NCBI GenBank assembly: GCA_016125285.1
Contig: WGMA01000002.1
Location: 1-64,000 of the forward strand
DNA: 64,000 nt
From: Phycisphaera sp.
GTDB lineage: Bacteria; Planctomycetota; Phycisphaerae; Phycisphaerales; Zrk34
Direction: 5' to 3'
This document shows, piece after piece, positions 45,154 to 54,545 of this stretch (position 1 is the stretch's first letter; each line of letters opens with the position of its first letter). Both the position numbers and the translations under genes were made by a program. The notes beneath the pieces were generated by a model that did no database searches, was not told where the DNA came from, and was given only the letters and a program-made list of their open reading frames with translations.

Positions 45154-46439
45154 ACTGGCCACTGCTGACCGCCATCATCGCCGGGCTGCTGACGTGTGTT
45201 TTCACGGCCGTGAACTACGCGCTGATGGACTTCAGCCGATTGCAGCTGACCGACCTGCTCACGCGGCGTGGCCGCGGCGATCGCGCCGACACGCTGATCA
45301 ACGCCTCCGACGGCATCCTGCTGCTCACGTCGCTCGCCCGCACGCTGATGAACGTGCTGATCCTCGGCGCGTGCATGCTCATGTTCGCGCCACCCAACGA
45401 GGCGTCCAGCGTTCACGCCATCGTGCTCGCGCTGGGCGTCGCGGGCTTGGTCATCATGGTGTTCGGCGGCGCGATCCCCGTGTCGTGGGCCCGTTACGGC
45501 GCCGAGCCGCTGCTCGCCCGCGCCATGCCCACGCTCTACGTCCTCTACCGCGTCACCGCGCCCGCCATGGCGCCGTTCCACTGGCTCGACCCCGTCGTGC
45601 GACGCCTGCTCGGCGTGCCCAAACCCACCGCCGACGACCGCAGCCCCGTCGAGCAGGAAATACTCGACGCCGTCAGCGAGGGCGAGAAGTCCGGCCTCGT
45701 CGACGAAGACCAGCGCGAGATGATCGAGGCCGTGGTGGAGTTCCCCAACATCACCGTCGAGCAGATCATGACGCCGCGCACCGACATCGAAGGCATCACC
45801 GCCGACTCGTCGCTCGAGGACGTCAAGCGGTTCATCGGTGAGGCGGGCCACTCGCGGATCCCGATCTACGAGGGCAACCTCGACCACATCGTCGGCGTGC
45901 TCTACGTCAAGGACCTGATCCCGCTGCTCGGCGACAACGGCGACACGCCGTTCAAGCTCACCGACCACCTCCGCGAAGCGGTGTTCGTCCCCGAGACGAA
46001 GTCGCTGACGAACCTGCTCGAGCAGTTCAAGGCGTCGAAGGTGCACCTGGCGATCGTGCTCGATGAGTACGGCGGCACCGCGGGCCTCGTGACCTTCGAA
46101 GACGTGCTGGAGGAGATCGTCGGCGAGATCCACGACGAGTACGAGCCGCCGGAGCCCGAGCCGAGCGTCGATCGCATCGAGGACCACATCTTCGAAGCCG
46201 ACGGCCGCGTGAGCATCGACGAACTCAACGACGAGGCGGAGCTGTCGCTGCCCGAAGACGAGGACTTCGACACGGTGGGCGGCTTCGTGTTCGCCACGCT
46301 CGGCCACATCCCCGACACCGGCGAGTCGTTCGAGTACGAGAACCTGCGCATCACGGTGACCGACGCGGCGAAGACACGCGTCAACCGCGTCCGCATCGAG
46401 GTGATCGACCGCGCCGCGACCGAGTCCGCCGAGGCGTAG
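45150..46439 (+). CDS. CorC/HlyC-family (CNNM-like) membrane protein with CBS domains
   Basis: A 429-aa protein starting at GTG 45150, overlapping ybeY by 4 nt. An N-terminal DUF21-type membrane domain (about residues 1-160, four hydrophobic stretches) is followed by two CBS domains (VEQIMTPRTDIEGI near residue 205, then SRIPIYEGNLDHIVGVLYVKDL and the second unit through VLDEYGGTAGLVTFEDVLEEIVGEI). A C-terminal CorC/HlyC domain (about residues 345-425) contains FDTVGGFV. Members are linked to Mg2+/Co2+ efflux or homeostasis. The ybeY-corC pairing is also found in E. coli (ybeZ-ybeY-ybeX). Confidence 0.92.
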   Translation: MNWPLLTAIIAGLLTCVFTAVNYALMDFSRLQLTDLLTRRGRGDRADTLINASDGILLLTSLARTLMNVLILGACMLMFAPPNEASSVHAIVLALGVAGLVIMVFGGAIPVSWARYGAEPLLARAMPTLYVLYRVTAPAMAPFHWLDPVVRRLLGVPKPTADDRSPVEQEILDAVSEGEKSGLVDEDQREMIEAVVEFPNITVEQIMTPRTDIEGITADSSLEDVKRFIGEAGHSRIPIYEGNLDHIVGVLYVKDLIPLLGDNGDTPFKLTDHLREAVFVPETKSLTNLLEQFKASKVHLAIVLDEYGGTAGLVTFEDVLEEIVGEIHDEYEPPEPEPSVDRIEDHIFEADGRVSIDELNDEAELSLPEDEDFDTVGGFVFATLGHIPDTGESFEYENLRITVTDAAKTRVNRVRIEVIDRAATESAEA

Positions 46440-46450
46440 CCGCTTGCGGC

Positions 46451-46479
46451 TTAGCACGCCGCGCCGACCCTGCTACAAT
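46451..46479 (+). promoter_or_regulatory. Predicted cysS promoter, leaderless spacing
   Basis: TTAGCA (46451-46456), 17-nt spacer, TACAAT (46474-46479, 5 of 6). The -10 ends 9 nt before the cysS ATG, leaving a 5' UTR of only a few nucleotides. No Shine-Dalgarno sequence is present. Confidence 0.5.
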
Positions 46480-46488
46480 CCGCCACCC

Positions 46489-47976
46489 ATGGACATTCAA
46501 CTCTACAACACGCTGTCGCACCGCGCCGAGCGGTTCGAGCCGGTCACCGCGGGCGTCGTCCGCATGTACAACTGCGGGCCGACCGTTTACGACTACGCCC
46601 ACATCGGCAACTTCCGCGCGTTCGTCTTCGCCGACGTGCTCCGCCGCTTCTTCGAGTTCGTCGGCTACGAGGTCCAGCAGGTGATGAACATCACCGACGT
46701 GGGCCACATGACCGAGGACAACGTCGCCGACGGCGGCGGCCAGGACAAGATGGAACTCGCCGGCCAACGCCTCAAGGAAGCCAAGAAGCAGGGCGTGGCG
46801 AACGTGTCGAACCCCGACGATCCTTACGAGGTCGCCAGCTACTTCACCGAGGCGTTCCTCGCCGACGGCAAGGCGCTGCGGCTGAAGATCGCCGACGAAC
46901 ACCCGCAGCGCATGCCGCACGCCACGGCGCATGTGACGCAGATGATCGGCATCATCGAACGCCTGATCGAGGCGAACCACGCGTACGTCACCGACGACGG
47001 CGCGGTCTACTACGACGTGGCGACGTTCCCCGAATATGGCCGACTCAGCGGCAACACGCTGGACAAGCTGCACACCGGCGCCGGCGGGCGCGTCAACGAA
47101 GAGCACACCGCCGGCAAGCGCAACCCCGCGGACTTCCTGCTGTGGAAGCACGACGCGTCGCACATCATGAAGTGGGACTCGCCGTGGGGCGTCGGCTACC
47201 CCGGTTGGCACATCGAGTGCTCGGCGATGGCGATGCACACGCTCGGCGTCGACACGCTCGACATCCACACCGGCGGCGAGGACAACATCTTCCCGCACCA
47301 CGAGTGCGAGATCGCCCAGTCGAGCGGCGCGACGGGCAAGCCGTTCGCCAACTACTGGATGCACACGCGGTTTCTGCTCGTCGAGGGCGAGAAGATGTCC
47401 AAGTCGAAGGGCAACTTCTACACGGTGCGCGACCTGCTGGCGCGCGGCGTCGACGCCGCCGTGCTGCGCTACGAGCTGCTCCGCACGCACTACCGCTCGA
47501 ACATGAACTTCACGCTCAAGGGCCTCGAGGATTCGCAGAAGGCGGTCAACCGCATGCGGTCGTTCATCGAGGGCGCGAGCCACGGCTCGTGGGGCGGCGT
47601 GTACAGCGGTCAGAGCGACGTCGAGCGGGCGTTCGTCGAGGCGATGGCTGACGACCTGAACATCTCCGCGGCCTTGGGCGCGGTGTTCAAGTGGATCAAC
47701 GAGGTCGACACGCCGGCGTCGGAGGACGTCGCGGCGCTGCAGCGGATCGACGCGGTGCTCGGCGTGCTCACGCCCGCGGAGGCTGACACGTCGGTCGCGC
47801 CCGCGGGCATCAGCGACGAAGAGATCGAGGTCAAGGTCAGGCAGATCCAGCAGGCGCGCGAGCTGAAGGATTACGCGAAGTCCGACGCGATCCGCGACGA
47901 ACTCAACGACGCGGGCGTCGAGGTGCAGATCTCACGCGACGGCGTGAACTGGCGTCGCAAGATGCGGCTGGACTGA
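46489..47976 (+). CDS. cysS: Cysteinyl-tRNA synthetase
   Basis: A 495-aa class I synthetase from ATG 46489. The HIGH motif appears as HIGN in [23 protein letters not shown], and the zinc-binding Cys/His residues include [10 protein letters not shown] and HHECEIAQ. The KMSKS loop is KMSKSKGNF, and the DALR-like helical tail ends in NWRRKMRLD. It charges tRNA-Cys. It begins 49 nt after corC. Confidence 0.98.
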   Translation: MDIQLYNTLSHRAERFEPVTAGVVRMYNCGPTVYDYAHIGNFRAFVFADVLRRFFEFVGYEVQQVMNITDVGHMTEDNVADGGGQDKMELAGQRLKEAKKQGVANVSNPDDPYEVASYFTEAFLADGKALRLKIADEHPQRMPHATAHVTQMIGIIERLIEANHAYVTDDGAVYYDVATFPEYGRLSGNTLDKLHTGAGGRVNEEHTAGKRNPADFLLWKHDASHIMKWDSPWGVGYPGWHIECSAMAMHTLGVDTLDIHTGGEDNIFPHHECEIAQSSGATGKPFANYWMHTRFLLVEGEKMSKSKGNFYTVRDLLARGVDAAVLRYELLRTHYRSNMNFTLKGLEDSQKAVNRMRSFIEGASHGSWGGVYSGQSDVERAFVEAMADDLNISAALGAVFKWINEVDTPASEDVAALQRIDAVLGVLTPAEADTSVAPAGISDEEIEVKVRQIQQARELKDYAKSDAIRDELNDAGVEVQISRDGVNWRRKMRLD

Positions 47977-47993
47977 TCCGGCGATACGGCAAA

Positions 47994-49835
47994 TCACTTG
48001 CTGGTGTCGAAGAACTTCTTGACGGCGTCGACGTCGCTCGAACCGGCGGGGGCGTCGGACGGCGTGTCGGCGGGCGGTGTGGCGTTCTTCTGCCGCTCTT
48101 CCTTCTGCTTGCGGAGCGCTTCGCGCGTGGCCTGGATGGATTCGTCGAGGCCGACGGCGCGGATCTGCGTCGGCAGCGTTTCCTTGATGCGCAGGAGCTT
48201 GTCGAGCGCGGTCTTGTACTTGCCCGCGGCGAAGTCGTCCTGCGCTTCCTTGTACTGCTTGCGGTAGAGGTCCGCCTGCTCGTTCGACGAGAGCTTCGGT
48301 GAGTCGATGCGGATGCCGAAGAACGACGAGCCGGGATTGGACGCGTCGAAGCCCGGGTCCGGCGGCGTCGGCGGATTGACGACGGTGGTCGTCGTGTTGT
48401 TCTGCGGCGTCGTGTTGTTCTGCGGCGCGGGGGTGGTGTCCGTCGTGTTGTTGGCCGGGGACGTGGTGTTCCGCGGCGGCGTGGGGGTCGTGTTCGTCGT
48501 GTTGTTGCGCGGCGGGGTGGTCGTGGTGGACGAGCCGCCGGGCGTGGTGGTCGAGCCACCGGGATTGCCGCCGTTGTTGGCCGGCCGCGGGTTGACGGGC
48601 TGGACGCTGGACGAGCCGCCGCCGATGGGCGGGTCTTCGGGCGAGCTGAACAGCTGGTCGCGGGTCATGAGGATGAGCACGACGCCGATCGCCAGCAGGA
48701 CGTTCATCACCACGAGCAGGATGGTCGCCGAGCTGGTGGTGGCTTCGGGTTCTTCGAAGCGTCCGATGGACACGCCGGCGGTTTCGATCGTGTCGGCCTC
48801 GGAGCCGGCGTTCATCCAGTCGAGTGCGCTGGTGCCTGCGCCGGCTGCGGGCGAGACGGCGTTGTTCTGCGGCACAACGGTCGCGGTGGCGACTGCGGGC
48901 TGAGCGGCGGGCGTCGCGCTGGGCGTGGGCGTGGCGGGGCCGACGGTCGCGGGCGCGCCGGGCATGTTGGCGAAGTTGGGGATGCCGGCGGCGGGCGCAC
49001 CGGGTGTGGCGGGTGCACCGGGCGTTGCGGTCGGCGTCGTCGGCGCGGACGGCGCACCCATGCCGAAGCTCGGCGCGCTGGTCGACGTGGTCTCGACGAC
49101 GGTCGCCTTGGCGGCGGGGGTCTCGGCGGCCGCGCCGGGCTGCGAACCGGGGATGACCAGGTCGTTGTTGGAGAAGTGCGACAGGATGTTGCCGGGCGTG
49201 GCGGGCTTGGCGCCGGGCGAGGCGGCTCCGGCCGACGCGGCGGCGGCGCCCGCGTTGGCCGCGGGGGTCGGCGTGCCGGCCTTGGCGACGGGCACCGCGG
49301 CGGGCGCGGTCGGCGCGGCCTGCGGCATGTCGTTCGTTCCCGGCGCCGGGCGGATCTTCTCCACGTCCGGCGGCGGCGGCGTCTTGCCCGCGTTCAGATC
49401 CTCCTGCGCCTTCTTCACCTCGTCCCAGATGCCGGGGTTCGGTTCGTCGAGGCCCAGTTCGTCACGCAGGTTCGGCGCCAGCAGATCCGCACCGCACTTG
49501 GCGCACTTCTCGTCGCTGGGCGACACCTTCTCTTCGCACGCGTAGCAGTAGCCGAACAGGTGGCTGATGCCCGGCACGTGCCACGCCACGGACCAGAACT
49601 GCTTGGTCGTGGGGCCGCGGACGATGCTGTTCGCCTTGACCTTACCCTTTTCGATCTGCTTGACGAGCACCTCGTAGGTGCAGCCCGGGCGGAACGGCTG
49701 GTTCGAGTCGCGGATGAACCACGGGCCCATGTGCTGCTGGGTCACACGCTTGGACAGGGCGTCGAAGAAGCCGCCGCACGCGGCGCATCGTTCGGCGACC
49801 TTTTGAACCGTTCCGCAGAACGGGCAGAGAATCAT
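47994..49835 (-). CDS. Zinc-ribbon / GYF-like membrane protein of unknown function
   Basis: A 613-aa protein if read from the ATG at 49835 (MILCPFCG); a TTG at 49856 would add 7 residues. The first zinc ribbon is CPFC..CAAC (about residues 4-23). It is followed by a GYF_2-like segment (GPWFIRD, VRGPTTKQFWSVAWHVPGISHLFGYC, about residues 37-98) and a second ribbon CYAC..CAKC (about 98-114). Next come a long Ala/Pro/Thr linker with repeats such as GAPATPGAPA, one membrane helix (TILLVVMNVLLAIGVVLILM, about 363-382), an Asn/Thr/Pro low-complexity part, and a C-terminal helical region rich in Lys/Gln. The zinc and GYF part should be cytoplasmic. The family is not recognised by name; the arrangement recurs in planctomycetes as far as I recall. 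It converges with cysS 17 nt away. Confidence 0.75.
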   Translation of the reverse strand: MILCPFCGTVQKVAERCAACGGFFDALSKRVTQQHMGPWFIRDSNQPFRPGCTYEVLVKQIEKGKVKANSIVRGPTTKQFWSVAWHVPGISHLFGYCYACEEKVSPSDEKCAKCGADLLAPNLRDELGLDEPNPGIWDEVKKAQEDLNAGKTPPPPDVEKIRPAPGTNDMPQAAPTAPAAVPVAKAGTPTPAANAGAAAASAGAASPGAKPATPGNILSHFSNNDLVIPGSQPGAAAETPAAKATVVETTSTSAPSFGMGAPSAPTTPTATPGAPATPGAPAAGIPNFANMPGAPATVGPATPTPSATPAAQPAVATATVVPQNNAVSPAAGAGTSALDWMNAGSEADTIETAGVSIGRFEEPEATTSSATILLVVMNVLLAIGVVLILMTRDQLFSSPEDPPIGGGSSSVQPVNPRPANNGGNPGGSTTTPGGSSTTTTPPRNNTTNTTPTPPRNTTSPANNTTDTTPAPQNNTTPQNNTTTTVVNPPTPPDPGFDASNPGSSFFGIRIDSPKLSSNEQADLYRKQYKEAQDDFAAGKYKTALDKLLRIKETLPTQIRAVGLDESIQATREALRKQKEERQKNATPPADTPSDAPAGSSDVDAVKKFFDTSK

Positions 49836-49920
49836 TTGCTGGGTATCGGTTTGCAACGCAACGCCTCCATCGCCCGGCCGCGGTTAGATCGTGATAAACC
49901 CGGGCCGTAACAGTATTACA

Positions 49921-49949
49921 TTGACATCATCATCAGGCAATTCTACGGT
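49921..49949 (+). promoter_or_regulatory. Possible promoter of the parvulin lipoprotein gene
   Basis: A perfect TTGACA (49921-49926), 17-nt spacer, weak TACGGT (49944-49949). The -10 ends 6 nt before the ATG at 49956, so the mRNA would be leaderless. Confidence 0.35.
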
Positions 49950-49955
49950 AGCGCA

Positions 49956-50936
49956 ATGCGCTACACCGCCATCCTGCTGATATGTATTGGCCTCACCGGC
50001 TGCCAGGCAACGCCCACGCGCCCCGGGTCTGCGGCCGTGACTACCCATTCTACCAGTTCCGCCTCGCCGAATCCCGCGAGGGCGAACGTGGACGGCGGCG
50101 GCGCCGCGGCGCTTGTCGACGGCCGCACGCTCTCCTGGGCGGAGCTGCGTCCGCTGATCGTCGAGGCGTCCGGCGGGACGGTGCTCGGCGAGTGGGCGCT
50201 GGATCAGCGCATCGCTCGCGAGCTGAAGCAACGCCGGCTGGCCGTGTCCGAGGCCGACGTCAAACGCGAGGAAGCGCTGCTGCGGGAGCAGCTGTCCGAC
50301 GACCCCGACCAGGCGGTGCGCCTGCTGGACCGCCTGCGGGACACGCGCGGGCTGGGGCCGCGCCGCTACGACGCGCTGCTCCGCCGCAACGCGGGGCTGC
50401 GCCGGCTGGTCGCCGACGAGGTCAAGGTCACCCCGGCGATGGTGCAGGCGCTGTACGAGCAGCGCTACGGCGAGAAGGCCGTGTGCCGCCTGATCATGGT
50501 GCCGAACCTGTCGGAGGCGACGAAGGTGATCAAGCGGCTCGAGCAGGGCGCGTCGTTCATCGACCTGGCGATCGAGGTCAGCACGGACTCCAGCCGCAAC
50601 CAGGGCGGCCTGCTGCCGGCGATCAGCCCGCTGGACGCCACGTTCCCCAAGGAGATCCGCGACACGACCGCCAAGCTGCAGGTGGGCGAGGTGTCGCCGC
50701 CGATCGCGCTGGAGGGCGGTTTTGCGATCCTCAAGTGTGAGCGTAAAATTGCGCAGGAGCCGGTGCCGTTCGACAGCGTGTCCAACGCGTTGACGGTGCA
50801 GGCGCGGCTGGAGGTCGAGCGGACGCTGATGAGTCGGCAGGCGCGAACGCTGCTGCAGAACCTGGACGTGACGGTTCTCGACGCCGACCTCGACCGCGCG
50901 TGGAAGCAGCGTAAGGATCGCCTGCTTGAGCCGTGA
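49956..50936 (+). CDS. Parvulin-type peptidyl-prolyl isomerase lipoprotein (SurA/PrsA-like)
   Basis: A 326-aa protein with a lipoprotein signal peptide (lipobox LTGC, Cys16) and a helical chaperone-like N-domain. A PpiC-type rotamase region follows: CRLIMVPNLSEATKVIKRLEQGASFIDLAIEVSTDSSRNQGGLLPAISP, then LQVGEVSPPIALEGGFAILKCERK (the last blocks about residues 210-265). Such proteins help fold exported or outer-membrane proteins. It is probably anchored in the envelope. It is divergent from the zinc-ribbon gene. Catalytic His/Cys residues of active parvulins are not all evident, so it may act mainly as a chaperone. Confidence 0.85.
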   Translation: MRYTAILLICIGLTGCQATPTRPGSAAVTTHSTSSASPNPARANVDGGGAAALVDGRTLSWAELRPLIVEASGGTVLGEWALDQRIARELKQRRLAVSEADVKREEALLREQLSDDPDQAVRLLDRLRDTRGLGPRRYDALLRRNAGLRRLVADEVKVTPAMVQALYEQRYGEKAVCRLIMVPNLSEATKVIKRLEQGASFIDLAIEVSTDSSRNQGGLLPAISPLDATFPKEIRDTTAKLQVGEVSPPIALEGGFAILKCERKIAQEPVPFDSVSNALTVQARLEVERTLMSRQARTLLQNLDVTVLDADLDRAWKQRKDRLLEP

Positions 50937-51053
50937 CTCGACGATTTTTCCGCCGTACGGCCGCGCCGGCCGATATAACGATATAAGCCCACGTGTGTGC
51001 CGATCGGGTCGACCCGCGACGCCGCACGCCGTTTCATGGAACCCGGTGTTGAT

Positions 51054-52253
51054 ATGGACATCCGCCTCGCTCACCGAATCGAACGCCTGCCGCAGTACAT
51101 GCTCGGCAAGATCAAGAAGATGACCTACCAGATGCGCCGCAAGGGCGCCGACGTCATCGATCTGAACATGGGGAACCCCAACGACCCCACGCCGCAGATC
51201 ATCGTCGAGAAGCTGCAGGAGGCGTGCGCCGATCCGCGTAACCAGCGTTACAGCGCGTCGGTCGGCATCGACAACCTCCGCCGCGAGGTCGCCATCAAGT
51301 ACAAGCGACGCTGGGGCGTCGAGCTCGATCCGCAGACCGAGGTCATCGCGACGATCGGCTCGAAGGAAGGCTTCAGCCACATGTGCCTCGCGCTGCTCGG
51401 TCCCGGCGACACCGCCATCGTGACCAAGCCCGCCTTCCAGATCCACACCTACGCCGTCGTGCTCGCCGGGGCGAACGTCATCGGCGTGCCGCTCGGCAAC
51501 GACATCGACTTCCTCAACCGCGTCGAGAACGTCATCACCCACCTCGAACCGAAACCGAAGGTGATGATCCTCAACTTCCCGAACAACCCCACGACGATGT
51601 GCATCGAGCCGGAGTTCTGGGACGCCGCGGTCGAGATGGCCAAACGCCACGGCATCATGATCCTCAGCGACTTCGCCTACGGCGAGACCTGCTTCGACGG
51701 GTACAAGGCGCCGTCGTTCCTGCAGGCCAGGGGCTCGAAGGACGTCGGCGTCGAGTTCTCGACGATGTCCAAGGCGTACAACATGGCCGGCTGGCGCATC
51801 GGCTTCTGCGTCGGCAACGCCGAGATGATCAACGCGCTGTCGACGATCAAGGGCTACTACGACTACGGCATCTTCCAGGCGATCCAGATCGCCTCGATCG
51901 TCGCGATGCGGCACTGCGACGAGGACGTGCAGAACCAGGCCGCGATCTACCAGTCCCGCCGCGACGCGATCGTGCAGTACGCCCGCAAGCTCGGCTGGGA
52001 GGTCGACGTGCCGATGGCGACGATGTTCGTCTGGGCGAAGGTCAAGCCCGAGCACCTCGCGCCGTACAACGGATCGACCGTCGACTTCTGCCTCGACATG
52101 ATCGAGAAGGCCGAGGTCGCGATGTGCCCCGGCGGCGCGTTCGGCGAAGAAGGCGAAGGCTACGTCCGCATCGCGACCGTCGAGAACGAGCAGCGCGTGC
52201 GGCAGGCGTTCCGCAACCTGGACCGCGTGCTGAACAAGGTCGCCGTGGGCTGA
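51054..52253 (+). CDS. PLP-dependent class I/II aminotransferase
   Basis: A 399-aa enzyme from ATG 51054 (MDIRLAHRIERLPQY); another ATG at 51036 would add six residues, and no clear ribosome-binding site decides between them. The PLP-lysine is in STMSKAYNMAGWRIGF (about residue 240), with NFPNNPTT earlier as the cofactor Asn/substrate region and DFAYGE as the cofactor Asp. It is close to the AlaC / LL-diaminopimelate aminotransferase branch (DLNMGNPNDPTP near the N-terminus). The amino-acid substrate cannot be fixed. It stands alone, with a bidirectional terminator downstream. Confidence 0.9.
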   Translation: MDIRLAHRIERLPQYMLGKIKKMTYQMRRKGADVIDLNMGNPNDPTPQIIVEKLQEACADPRNQRYSASVGIDNLRREVAIKYKRRWGVELDPQTEVIATIGSKEGFSHMCLALLGPGDTAIVTKPAFQIHTYAVVLAGANVIGVPLGNDIDFLNRVENVITHLEPKPKVMILNFPNNPTTMCIEPEFWDAAVEMAKRHGIMILSDFAYGETCFDGYKAPSFLQARGSKDVGVEFSTMSKAYNMAGWRIGFCVGNAEMINALSTIKGYYDYGIFQAIQIASIVAMRHCDEDVQNQAAIYQSRRDAIVQYARKLGWEVDVPMATMFVWAKVKPEHLAPYNGSTVDFCLDMIEKAEVAMCPGGAFGEEGEGYVRIATVENEQRVRQAFRNLDRVLNKVAVG

Positions 52254-52319
52254 GCCCGGCGTCGTGCAGGCCATGAAACAGGCGTGTGCGTCGCGCACGT
52301 GATTCTCCCCGGAATTTGA

Positions 52320-52352
52320 AACGGCCCGTCGATGATGAATCGGCGGGCCGTT
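52320..52352. terminator. Bidirectional terminator
   Basis: A long stem pairs 52320-52333 with 52339-52352 (14 bp with one G-T), loop GATGA, between convergent genes. AACGGCCCG/CGGGCCGTT is the GC core. A-rich on the left and T-rich on the right. Confidence 0.8.
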
Positions 52353-52392
52353 GTGTTGCGCCTGGCGTGGGTTCCCCGGAACCGCGCCGCGA

Positions 52393-53259
52393 TCAGTTGT
52401 TCGGCTCGGGCGTCGGCGTTGCGTTCGACGGCGACGTGCCCGGCGTCGGCGTCGGTGTCGGCGTCGGGGGCGCGGGCTCCGGCGTCGGCGGCGTGGTGTC
52501 GACACCCTCGTATGGATCGACCCACTTGACGTAGTCGCCCTTCACGAATTTCGTCTTGAAGTAGATGACCGTCTCGTAGTCCTTGTGGACGTCCCTGCGG
52601 TTGGCCGACAGCGTCTTGATCGGGTCACGCTTGATCGTCAGCAGGTACACGTCGTCGCCCGCCTTCAGCGGCTCGGGCGCATCGAGCTTGTCGAGGCGGT
52701 AGGGGTTGTCGATCTGGATCGGCTTGGGGTCGGTGTTGTAGGTCGGCGTGCCGTTGCCGATCTGGACGAACTCGCGCGGGAAGTCGGGCGTCGGCCGCTT
52801 GATCAGCAGCGTGCTCTTGCTCCAGCTCGACGACTGCGTGGACAGCAGGCGGATCTCCGGCCGCTTGTCGCCGCGATGCCAGATCTCGATCCAGACATAG
52901 TTCGTGTAGACGTCCGCGGGCAGCTCGAACTCGTACTTCCACATGACGTTGTCGATGCCGAGCACCGACAGCAGGTCCTGCCCGTCGATCGGCACGGCCT
53001 TGATGAACGGGCCGGTGCTCGCCTGGGCCTTGCTCTGCTCGGCCTTGTACTTCGCTTCGAGGTCTTGCAGACGCTGCTTGGTTTCGTCGTCGGCGCCGTC
53101 GGTGTTCTGCATCTCGTGCTTCAGCGAATTGATCTGCGTGGTGAGCCGATCGAGCTCGGGGTTCCGCTCGTTTGCCTGCTGCGGCGTGGCGGTGAAGGTC
53201 ACCACGGCGGCAACAACCAGGACGACGATCATGATGAACGCGATGGTGTATTGGTTCAT
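52393..53259 (-). CDS. Membrane-anchored coiled-coil protein, unknown function
   Basis: A 288-aa protein. The N-terminal membrane helix (about residues 5-24) is followed by a coiled coil (about 30-80) and a beta-rich domain (about 85-245) with blocks DNVMWKYEFELPADVYTNYVWIE and YETVIYFKTKFVKGDYVKWVDPYEG. The tail is Pro/Thr-rich (TPTPTPTPGT). It is probably exposed outside the inner membrane. I do not recognise the family. It stands alone between a bidirectional terminator and the phosphatase gene. Confidence 0.7.
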   Translation of the reverse strand: MNQYTIAFIMIVVLVVAAVVTFTATPQQANERNPELDRLTTQINSLKHEMQNTDGADDETKQRLQDLEAKYKAEQSKAQASTGPFIKAVPIDGQDLLSVLGIDNVMWKYEFELPADVYTNYVWIEIWHRGDKRPEIRLLSTQSSSWSKSTLLIKRPTPDFPREFVQIGNGTPTYNTDPKPIQIDNPYRLDKLDAPEPLKAGDDVYLLTIKRDPIKTLSANRRDVHKDYETVIYFKTKFVKGDYVKWVDPYEGVDTTPPTPEPAPPTPTPTPTPGTSPSNATPTPEPNN

Positions 53260-53375
53260 GACGGTGACTCCGTGACGTTTTCCCCGATCCCGATTCCCAG
53301 AACAGGTTAGCTCATAACCGCCGGACGCTCAACGTAAATCTAGCCCCTCATGGCCGTTTACGCGAGCCCGGGGTG

Positions 53376-54395
53376 TCATTTTACGCCGGCCTGGGCCAGC
53401 GCCGCGAGCACGCGGTCGTGAAGCAGGCCGTTCGTGACGATCACGCCGCGGTTGTCCGACAGCGTCCGCCCGTGCGTGAACGTCAGCGGCCTGCCCGCCA
53501 GGTCCGTGACCTTGCCCCCGGCCTCGGTCACCACCGCCGCGCCCGCCGCGTGATCCCAGATCTTTTCCACGTAGTCCGCCCGCGTGGGCAGCCGCAGGTA
53601 GATGTCCGCCTGCCCGCGCGCCACCGCGGCGTACTTGGCCTGCGAGTCCATGCGGACCGGCTCGGCGGTGATGCTCAGCAGTTCCGCCACGCGTGCCGAG
53701 TCGTCGTGCGAGCTGTGGCCCGACTCGAACGACTCGCAGAAGCACGCCGCGGCCGGGGCGTCGGTGGCGCTGACGCGGATCGGCGTCGGGGCGACGTCGG
53801 CGTCGTCGATCGGACGCACCGCCGCGCCGTGGCCCGCGACCGACGTGAAGATCGCGCCGCGCGGCCCGTCGGGCTGCGCCGGGTCGACCGGCAGGTTCGG
53901 GCACGCCATCGCGCCGACGGTGAGTTGGCCGTCGACGATCAGAGCCAAAGCGATCGCGTACTGATCGGCCCGCAGGAAACCCTTCGTGCCGTCGATCGGG
54001 TCGAGCGTCCAGTAGCGGGCGGCGTGGTCGCTGTGTCCGCCGCGATCGATCCAGCCGCACACGGCCTCGGCGTCGGGCGTGGCGCCTGGCAGCAGCCGCG
54101 CGACGTGGTCCACCACGCGCGCCAGCAGCGGCGCGTTGTCCGCCTGACGCAGGGCCGCGGCGTCCTCCTCGCCGATCACCGGATCGTTCGGGAACGCCGC
54201 CTGCAGGGCCCGGCAGACCAGCGCCTGCGAACCGAAGTCCGCAACGGTCACCGGGCTGCGGTCCTTCTTCTGCAGCACCGCGTCGTCGATCTCCGCCTGC
54301 ACCGCCCGGCACAGGTGCGACGCCAGCCGCACCGCGTCGACCGCCGCTGTCAGTTCCGCCTCGTATCCATGTCCGCTGCCGTGTCCGTCGCTCAT
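53376..54395 (-). CDS. 3'(2'),5'-bisphosphate nucleotidase (CysQ/HAL2-like, inositol monophosphatase fold)
   Basis: A 339-aa protein from the ATG at 54395 (MSDGHGSGHGYEAEL). The open frame runs 130 codons further upstream, but that part translates repeats and is not homologous. The metal-binding motifs of the family are GEED (about residues 75-78), DPIDGTKGFLRADQYAIAL (about 138-156) and WDHAAGAAVVTEAGG (about 285-300). The GFLR context fits plant and yeast HAL2-type PAP phosphatases better than inositol monophosphatase. It removes phosphate from PAP/PAPS in sulfur metabolism. No sulfate genes are adjacent. Confidence 0.88.
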   Translation of the reverse strand: MSDGHGSGHGYEAELTAAVDAVRLASHLCRAVQAEIDDAVLQKKDRSPVTVADFGSQALVCRALQAAFPNDPVIGEEDAAALRQADNAPLLARVVDHVARLLPGATPDAEAVCGWIDRGGHSDHAARYWTLDPIDGTKGFLRADQYAIALALIVDGQLTVGAMACPNLPVDPAQPDGPRGAIFTSVAGHGAAVRPIDDADVAPTPIRVSATDAPAAACFCESFESGHSSHDDSARVAELLSITAEPVRMDSQAKYAAVARGQADIYLRLPTRADYVEKIWDHAAGAAVVTEAGGKVTDLAGRPLTFTHGRTLSDNRGVIVTNGLLHDRVLAALAQAGVK

Positions 54396-54474
54396 GGCGT
54401 GTCGCTCTCCGTAAGGGAACCCGCGTGAAACGGGACGCAGAGGATAGCGGATCGGTCGCCGGGACGCACCGACG

Positions 54475-54540
54475 GGGGCGCGGATGGGGCGCAACGGGGC
54501 GCGCATGGGGCGTCGGTGGGGCGCGCCGGGGCGCGGGAGG
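54475..54540. repeat. Degenerate GGGGCGC direct repeats
   Basis: About six GGGGCG(C) units spaced 9-12 nt apart on the plus strand. Four or more G-runs of at least four bases lie within 60 nt, so a G-quadruplex is possible. It lies 80-145 nt upstream of the minus-strand phosphatase start. Confidence 0.7.
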
Positions 54541-54545
54541 GCAGC

